Assembly: GCA_037783415.1 (NCBI GenBank) | Contig: JAZGTN010000025.1 | Span: 2,790,001-2,854,000, forward strand | Direction: 5' to 3' | DNA: 64,000 bases | DNA from: Leptasterias polaris | Lineage: Eukaryota; Echinodermata; Asteroidea; Forcipulatida; Asteriidae | In this document: positions 57,426-64,000 of the stretch, piece after piece | Numbering within the stretch: position 1 is the stretch's first letter | Layout: every line of letters starts with the position of its first letter | Notes under the pieces: generated by a model | Seen by the model: the letters and a program-made list of their open reading frames with translations, nothing else | What the model was told of the DNA's origin: nothing | Database searches by the model: none | Position numbers and translations under genes: made by a program

Positions 57426-57900
57426 TGGGGGAAAAACTACAAGTCTATAACCTCAAGTTAAAGTGGTGTGAAGTTGCCATTTTATTCGATACCCTTCCAG
57501 TGCAAAATGTGTCAACATCCAGAACATCTGATGACGTCATTCTGATAAAACTGGGTCTCTACATTATTGTACGGGGATGTTTGGGTTCATAACTGACTTT
57601 TTCAGAGCGAAGTTTGAAACATGACGTCATTGGATTTCAACAACTAATGAACCTTTACATTCCAAGGGGGAATATTTTGTCAGTCAAGATGTCAAATTCA
57701 AGATCGCTTTGATTAATGGTATCGAAAGTCAGGAATAAACCAAAACATCCCCGTTCAAAAATGTACAGACCCATTTTTCTCAGAATGATGTCACCAGATG
57801 TTTTGGATGTTGACAAATTGTGCACTTCTGGAAGGGTATTGAATAAAATGGCAATTTTCACCATTTCAACGTGAGGTTAGAGACTTGCAATTTTTCCCCA
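57426..57900. mobile_element. Foldback element with about 170-bp inverted arms
   Basis: 57,426 to about 57,600 (gaaaaactacaagtctataa...) pairs with about 57,725-57,900 (...agagacttgcaatttttccc). 'gtcaacatcc' / 'ggatgttgac' and 'acggggatgtttggg' / 'ccaaaacatccccgt' mark the arms. Lies in intron 3, with two TGACGTCA octamers. Confidence 0.85.
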
Positions 57901-58298
57901 TTCACAAGAACACTTTATCTATTGGAAAATGAGAACATCACAAAATGGAATAGGTAATTTCCCCTCCTCTTTAACCAAGGCAACACCTGGACATGTAAAC
58001 AACACACTTGGATAAAACAAACTGTTGGAAAATACAAACTGAACCCTCTTAACCTATATGGTCCTAAAACCTTGTCGTCTCTGCGCTGGCAACGAATCAC
58101 TGGGACGGTGCAACCCAACAGGTCTCTCGCTACATGGTTAAATTAGACGTAAAAGGAAATACGAATGATTAAATATATGTCAGGAAGCTTCCCAACCGGC
58201 AGTACATGAAATTGAGCCGTTGAAAATCGATAAAAAAATCATGTTATCCAATAAACTACCGCAGGCTTATAATTTGCTTCTCATTTTTCTTTCCCCAG

Positions 58299-58716
58299 AA
58301 AATCCGAATGATGTCACCTGCTACACATGACTGCTAGACGGAGAGTCCGTACCCCAAATCTATGTCTAATCGACTATCTCGATTTCAGTTCGTTCGAAAC
58401 TCTAATTTTATCACGGGATTACAATGTCATTTTTGTTTTTATCTCTTTCAGTATGTCAAATTATTAATATACAACTTATTTTTTGATTGCATGATGTTGA
58501 AATCTTGCGTTTTGGCAAAATGCGGACATTAATTTTTCCAGTTTGGGCCTTTGCAGATGCACGTTTAAACAGCTCTGAATGATTTCCGTTTTACGTAGGA
58601 AGTGCATACAGCATTTGTCGAGCACATCCTCAAAATGCCAACCGAAATTTAATGTACATAAGTTTACTCAAGTAGCCTACTTAATCATAAAACAATAAAT
58701 AAACCTTTGATACGTT
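58299..58716 (+). other. 3'UTR exon of the peptide-hormone gene
   Basis: Very strong acceptor 'ttgcttctcatttttctttccccag|' ending at 58,298. Downstream sequence has stops in the relevant frame and reaches an AATAAA signal at 58,694. Pairs naturally with the donor at 54,766 and with no other nearby plus-strand donor. The end is set about 17 nt past the signal and is approximate. Confidence 0.6.
58694..58699 (+). terminator. Polyadenylation signal AATAAA
   Basis: Canonical hexamer inside 'aacaataaataaacc', followed by a T-rich stretch (tttcttcttcttctgg), the usual downstream element. Confidence 0.6.
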
Positions 58717-59099
58717 TCTTCTTCTTCTGGCTTCGAGAACCGAGAGGCAATTTTCAGAGCTATTCATAATTTCCCCCCTGATTTTGTTAAGCTGCCAATC
58801 TCGCTAAGTAGATACAGGTTATTAGCCAAAATGCTTAGTATTTTGTAACCATGACGTCATCAGCCATGGATATATTTGTTATGGATGATGACGTCAGGTG
58901 AATTGGGTAAATAGCTTAGCAAAAAACAAGGTCTCTAGCCAAAACGCTATCATTGTGACTGGATCAAAGCCAATTTATGCTTAGCAGAAGAAGCTCCGTA
59001 GCAAAACAAGGTTACCAGCTCAAAGAACATATTATCATTTACACTAACTGGTTTTCTGCTAATTTTGCTCAGCAGCAAAACAATTATACAACGCACAAT

Positions 59100-59190
59100 A
59101 GGAGACTTAAGTGGTCGCTAGGTGGCAGCAGATTTACAAAGTAAATACATTTTTCTTGGAGGAATTTTGCGCAGGCTCAGGACTGTAGAG
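59100..59190. mobile_element. Half copy of a foldback MITE (see 60,484-60,621)
   Basis: 'ggagactt.agtggtcgctaggtggcagcagattta' and 'ttttgcgcaggctcagga' match the left half of 60,484-60,621; the right arm is absent. Confidence 0.65.
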
Positions 59191-60480
59191 AGACACAATA
59201 TGGCTTAGTTCATGTGAAATCATATTTTGATTTATGTTTATATCACAGTTATGTATTACTTTACTTTCGGTTTATTCTGCAGTAGTGTTTGGAATAAATA
59301 AAGGGACTAAAAGTACAAAAATCGCCAAAGAAATGTTTAATGAAGTCATATTTTCTGATTAAGTTTGGTTCACTCAGTAGACCCTAATAGCATGTGACGT
59401 CATGAACTCACAAAGCGCCCTCGTAGAGATAAAAGGAAGATCTCCTATTGGTTGGCAACTAGTTGTGTGTGGTGAGTTAGCCCGAACATTCCGACGTCAC
59501 ACTTCGAGCCTTGTGATATGCCAGATACCGGCCTTTAGAACCTGTCAGTTGCCTGCCAGGTGTACCTTTGACCTGACATGCCACGTGAACACACCCCAGA
59601 CCGCATTCTGTGTGTGTAGTATTAGTCTGGTAGTTGTTTGTCACTGCGTGTGTCTATCCAATGAAACCATAAAGACAGATGAAGACGGGACCAGTTGAGT
59701 ATAGACCTTCTATTGCAACGTCACAGCCCTAGTTTTTGCCAACCGAGGTTGGAAAACTATGGAAAGCCATAAATGCAAAGCAAAAACAGATAGCCACAGT
59801 TAAACACAAATATTCAAAAATGGTGTTGAATTTGTTGAAAAAAGCAACCAATCATGGAAGGTCTTTTATTTAATTGAAAGTTTGCAGAAAATGTTGAACT
59901 TATGGTAACAACATCTGTTAACACGATTGAATGTTTTGCTAACAATCGGCCGTCCATGCCAACCAGCGTGGTTTGTCTACCAACAATAGAAAGGTCTATA
60001 CACATGTGCGTTTCGCTTGATTGGAACTCATTGGTGGCTGCACATGCGAGGTGTCCTTTATGATTAATCTTACACACAGCTGTCATTCTGAAACTATGTA
60101 AGGGATAAACTTTGAAAGTTATGTAATAAAAGAGAGATATATATTAAAGACACTATACATGTACCATAAAGAGAGATCAAGTTTGGTCGAGTTGACCGAA
60201 ACTATGACTAAAGTGGAAGATTTTGAGTGAGGTTTACCCCTTGCAGATGGTGTAGATAGTTCCCACCAACCTCGTTCCCAGTGGTGTACGATCTCGCCAC
60301 GGCATTTCCCCCCAGAATGCATTGCGTTGGTGACGAGAGCTGGGTATCGATACGGCGCGCTGCCAGCGAGGTTGAGTTCCCACTTTGACGTCACACACAG
60401 TAAGTCGGCCATCTGTACGGGTACTGAATTAATGCGTTTGCACCATTGCGTGCAGCACGCGGCAGTTTTATCAACTACAA
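59191..60480. other. Intergenic, nothing recognised
   Basis: 59,402-59,698 is an open frame on the plus strand without supporting features. No gene claimed. Confidence 0.45.
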
Positions 60481-60483
60481 CGG

Positions 60484-60621
60484 GGGACTTTTGGGACGCT
60501 AGGTGGCAGCAGACTTACCAGGTAAATCCATTGTTCTCCATAATGTGCGCATGCTCAGAACTACGTAAACAATGGAAATTTACCTGGTAAGTCTGCCGCC
60601 ACCTAGCGTTCCAAAGTCTCC
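60484..60621. mobile_element. Foldback MITE 'gggacgctaggtggcagcag'
   Basis: Arms 60,484-60,534 and 60,569-60,621 are nearly exact inverses ('gcttaccaggtaaat' type core included), with a 34-nt loop 'gtgcgcatgctcaga'. Confidence 0.85.
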
Positions 60622-60890
60622 AATTGGCTGTGTAGAAAAGTTAGGATGCTTCACGTAAAGCTGGCGTCTATATTGGGAATTATCCATAGCTTCTGATAAC
60701 TGATTTTAAATTACTAAAAATAAAGAAAATAATATATAGTATAATAAAATAATACTTGAAATTAAATTATTTTGCTCATAGTAGTTAAATAAAATGCACT
60801 TTCAATTAAAAAAGGTGTAGCTTTTATAATGATTTATTTACCAAACCTTACTTTAAATGGAATTGTGTTTTTTTACACAAACCTCAGACC

Positions 60891-61072
60891 CAGGGCCCAA
60901 TTTCATAGAGCTGCTTAAGCGCAAAATGTGGCCAAGATGCTTATCAGAATAAGGTTACCACCCAAAATACCATGTCACATTTACAATTTGTGACTGGTAT
61001 ACCGCTTACTTTTGCTTAGCAGAAAATTCTAAGCATTATTTTCTGCTTAAGCAGCTCTGTGAAATTGTCTGG
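60891..61072. mobile_element. MITE, 'agctgcttaagc' family
   Basis: 'gggcccaatttcatagagct' at the left, mirrored by 'agctctgtgaaattgt' at the right; same internal words as 43,391-43,592. Confidence 0.75.
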
Positions 61073-62865
61073 GAATGCCTTTTGAAGAGGACAACACATT
61101 CTGGTGAATTCAAAAAGTTGATAGGGTCATTGATTGGTTTTTGTCAACGCAATGCTGATTTATAGGCCAAATCACCAATAAAGATATATACAATGTCAGC
61201 TGTGAAAGTTTCAGCTACTCGTAAAGAAAACCGCAAAAACCTGCCACGGTATTTCTATCAAGAATATCGAATCCATCCACGTACGTTTAGCGGGGTGACA
61301 GCGGGTACCAACCACATCTCTGGCCGCAGCATTCACAAACGGACACCACGGAAATTTGAATCTCCAAAACTCGCCTGGATGCGATCTTTGGTGATTTAAT
61401 GTTTCTGACCTACTTTAATTGTTTTATAATCAACGGGGACACTTCGGACGAAATAATTTCACAGGGTGTTTACTACCTTTACCATCTTTTGGAAAAAAAT
61501 TACACACATTTTTTCCCCCGGGGTCATTACCAAAGTATGACCCTACCCTTTAATTGAAGACTTATCAAATTTTAGCGAGCTATGCTTCAAAATTGTATTC
61601 AAACGAGACAACGAGGAGAGACTGACCATTTCCACAGTCCAGCATTGAACATCTTTTCAAAAACAACAAAGGTTCGTATCGGTCCTTTTCTCCCGCGTAG
61701 ATTGGAATTCATCGAAGTCAAGTGACCTTTCTCTTAATTTGAGACCATTTTTTTTTAAAGATTCCTTTTTAATGGTGCTTTATTTGGTAATGGTAATTAG
61801 ATTTGATATGGCAAATGATGTAGATTAAATTTCACAACGCTGTTAACAATTTATGGTGCCGAGTGAAGCAGTTGTAATTTCGTAAGCACTGTTAAAAAGC
61901 ACCGCAAAACACACAGAACAAACAGCGTGAAAAAGGAGAATTAAGCCGCGCGCTTTTGAACCCAGGCTACAAGCTGCTACGGTAAGCAGAGGTTGTGGAA
62001 TAAACACACTGCTAAGGGGCAGCCCATACTAAGCAGAAAATTCCCGCTTACAGGCTTAATGAAATTGGGTCATGTGGGAGTGGGAGACAAGGGCAATTTC
62101 ATAAAAATTCCCCAAAGGGTAGAAATGTCGCTCCTGTCATGTTCGCCGGTCACTTTATTGCATCTCAAGTAAAATTGTCACGACTGGAAAAGGTTCAATG
62201 CACTCCTTAAAGCTAAAAAGCTAAAAAATGAAACCGCGGCATTCTTTAACGCACAAGTTTCCTCTTGTAGAGAATTAACCCCCCCCCCCCCCTCTTTAAA
62301 ACCTTCTAAACAGTTCCTGAGATTCCAAGCACACAATGAAGACATAATATGATGGTGTGGGGACTGCCCCGTATCGAGTACCAAATGGAGGCATCGAAAA
62401 AGGTCTGGGTCGATGGCACCCTTTATGTCCTATTCCCCGTACAATGTAATGCTCATTTGTACGGTAACCAGACTATGTTTTTGTCTGTTTGCCGGGGGGG
62501 CAACATTGCTTTCATTATAACGTGTATTGTCAACGGTCTTTTCATTAAAAGAGCTAGCGGCATCTAGTCTTTTATTGTTTATTTCGGGAATAAATTGTAC
62601 TGTTTAACTGCCAGATTTGAGCTATTTATTGATGCACATACAGTTCTTTCATTCGGGGGGGGGGTACATCGGGGGTCTGATTTCCAAATCCCGCGGGAAG
62701 AAGGAGAATATAGACTTTAGAGGAGAGATTACAGAACATTGAAGTTCAACACTTTGTCCATAAGACAGCATTTTCTTGAATACACGAACTATTTTATAGG
62801 CCTGTTACTATTATATATTTTTGGTCATGAAACAAAGGATGCCTCATAATATGTGAACTTAATCA
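61073..62865. other. Intergenic; minor repeats
   Basis: 61,193-61,399 is a 68-codon basic open frame starting ATG, with no known relative and no splice evidence; not claimed as a gene. C run at 62,279-62,292 and G run near 62,656-62,665. Part of the 'gcttaagc' family is near 61,960-62,075. Confidence 0.4.
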
Positions 62866-62869
62866 CTGT

Positions 62870-63145
62870 AGCTTGCAAGCCTGAGGGAAACTATAAAAAG
62901 GGTGCTTGTGTGAACTAGAAACACCTGGGTTAATCCCTACTCTCCAACGATAAAGTTATGGGTTCTTTTACGTGCAATATACAAACCCTTCACGGGAACT
63001 GTATACGGCTGTCCCAACCAAAGAACAGAGCAATTATGGTCTTGCTTAAGGACACAAGCGTCAATACCGGGAGTCGAACCCACACTCTGCTGATCATCAG
63101 AAACACCAGAGCTTGACTTTGATCGGGTCTCTTAATCTTTCGTAA
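62870..63145 (-). mobile_element. tRNA-derived SINE, third type, copy 2
   Basis: The minus strand shows a B-box-like 'gggttcgactccc' (63,070-63,082), then 'cttgtgtccttaagca', then a body matching 22,740-23,062. Confidence 0.65.
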
Positions 63146-64000
63146 AATAGGTAGAGGTGACCGGGTTTATTAGGTCATGCAAAAGGTCCAATGAGCATGC
63201 CTATACGTCAGCCCATCCCAGTGCTGTTGGGTCACGCACTGGGACCGGGCGAACCAAAAGGGCGCATATTGTTGATGTAAATGATTATGGCGCCAGTTTG
63301 GCTGCCGGTGCTGCATACTCCTAAGGAGTCTAGAGGGCTTCAGGCACGATGAACAGGGGTAGAGCTTCCAAAATGTGCACCTTGCACTTTGCACAGCAAT
63401 CAGGGAGATATTTAGAATTACATTCAACACATAATGGGGACAAAGCTTCCATAAGCAGGAAGATTTTTCAAATTTGTTCTTCAGAACATGGAAAGATTGG
63501 TTTATTTTCAGAGAAATTTCCACAGAATCAGTGAGAGTTTGCAACTCTGCATGGGTTGCATTATGTTATTGTTAACAAAATGGGTAGGCCTATACATGGC
63601 AGTTGTTTTCTTTTGGTCCCGAAATAAAGCCTCGATTGTCCACATCAGTACCAATCCTTAACAAAAAGTACGCCTGGAATACTGTAAACGTAGAGTAAAT
63701 AGCATTTTGAAGATCCAATAAATCACCGTTGTGTATTTCGATTCCCGGCATCGAAATGGGGGTCTAACCCCCGATATGGGCGTGCACAAAATCCGTGACA
63801 GAGCACCGTTATTCGTTGTTGTCACTAAAATGTGGCCGCCGAATGTAATATAACTTTCTTAGCTTGGGTGTCAAGTGGTGTGTTCATTGAAAACTATAGG
63901 GGTATATGAATACATTTATTCTTCATACAAAATGCATGCAAGGCCAACTTTCGGTTTAAATGTCAAACACAATCTCATACTTACAAAAATCAAAGCTCAG
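63146..64000. other. Intergenic, nothing recognised
   Basis: A 124-codon minus-strand open frame (63,544-63,170) has no recognisable domain or splice context. Confidence 0.45.

Noticed and set aside
61193..61399. Small basic protein gene
   Set aside because: A 68-codon ATG frame with no promoter, splice signal, poly-A signal or known family; this length is common by chance in 64 kb.
63170..63544. 124-codon minus-strand ORF
   Set aside because: No domain or signal peptide, and its 3' end borders SINE-derived sequence.

Overview
This is eukaryotic, animal nuclear DNA, most likely from an echinoderm and probably a sea star. The evidence is indirect: interrupted genes with GT-AG introns, vertebrate-type TTAGGG repeats, APE-type non-LTR retrotransposons, tRNA-derived SINEs, many short inverted-repeat elements with recurrent 'aggcctata'-type motifs, and a spliced peptide-hormone gene resembling the melanin-concentrating-hormone-type (MCH-type) precursors reported from starfish. 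No bacterial operon, rRNA, bona fide tRNA or CRISPR array was seen. Almost all long open frames are either retrotransposon ORFs or the stop-free frames of a 23-bp tandem repeat.

Layout. 0-23 kb is repeat-rich and gene-poor. It holds a TATA/CCAAT promoter with a first-exon candidate (3.68-3.99 kb), a 16-copy 23-bp array (7.3 kb), a small inverted-repeat element carrying a telomere-like array (8.65-8.98 kb), several TTAA-flanked MITEs, a degenerate satellite split by a TA-flanked element (17.4-18.8 kb) and SINE copies. 23.3-27.4 kb is a nearly full-length CR1/L2-like LINE with one frameshift and an N-terminal 2A-like motif. 31.4-31.8 kb is an intact-looking tRNA-derived SINE. 33.3-37.9 kb is a 4.6-kb CACTG...CAGTG element inserted in an AT-rich satellite; it carries remnants of an intron-containing gene on the minus strand and a nested three-hairpin palindrome. 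A possible minus-strand initiator exon lies at 38.6 kb. 39-49 kb is again MITEs, palindromes, microsatellites and a 5'-truncated LINE.

The clearest host gene is on the plus strand at 49.88-58.7 kb. Three coding exons (35 + 47 + 5 codons, all phase-0 junctions) encode an 87-residue secreted precursor: a signal peptide, a Lys-Arg site, a Cys-Met...Trp-Arg-Pro-Cys loop and a C-terminal Gly-Arg-Lys amidation/cleavage site. A 3'UTR exon with an AATAAA signal follows. No single open frame shows this gene; it is visible only from splice sites. Intron 1 holds an antisense Rex1-like LINE with three disabling lesions, and intron 3 holds several foldback elements. The rest, to 64 kb, is repeats without a supported gene.
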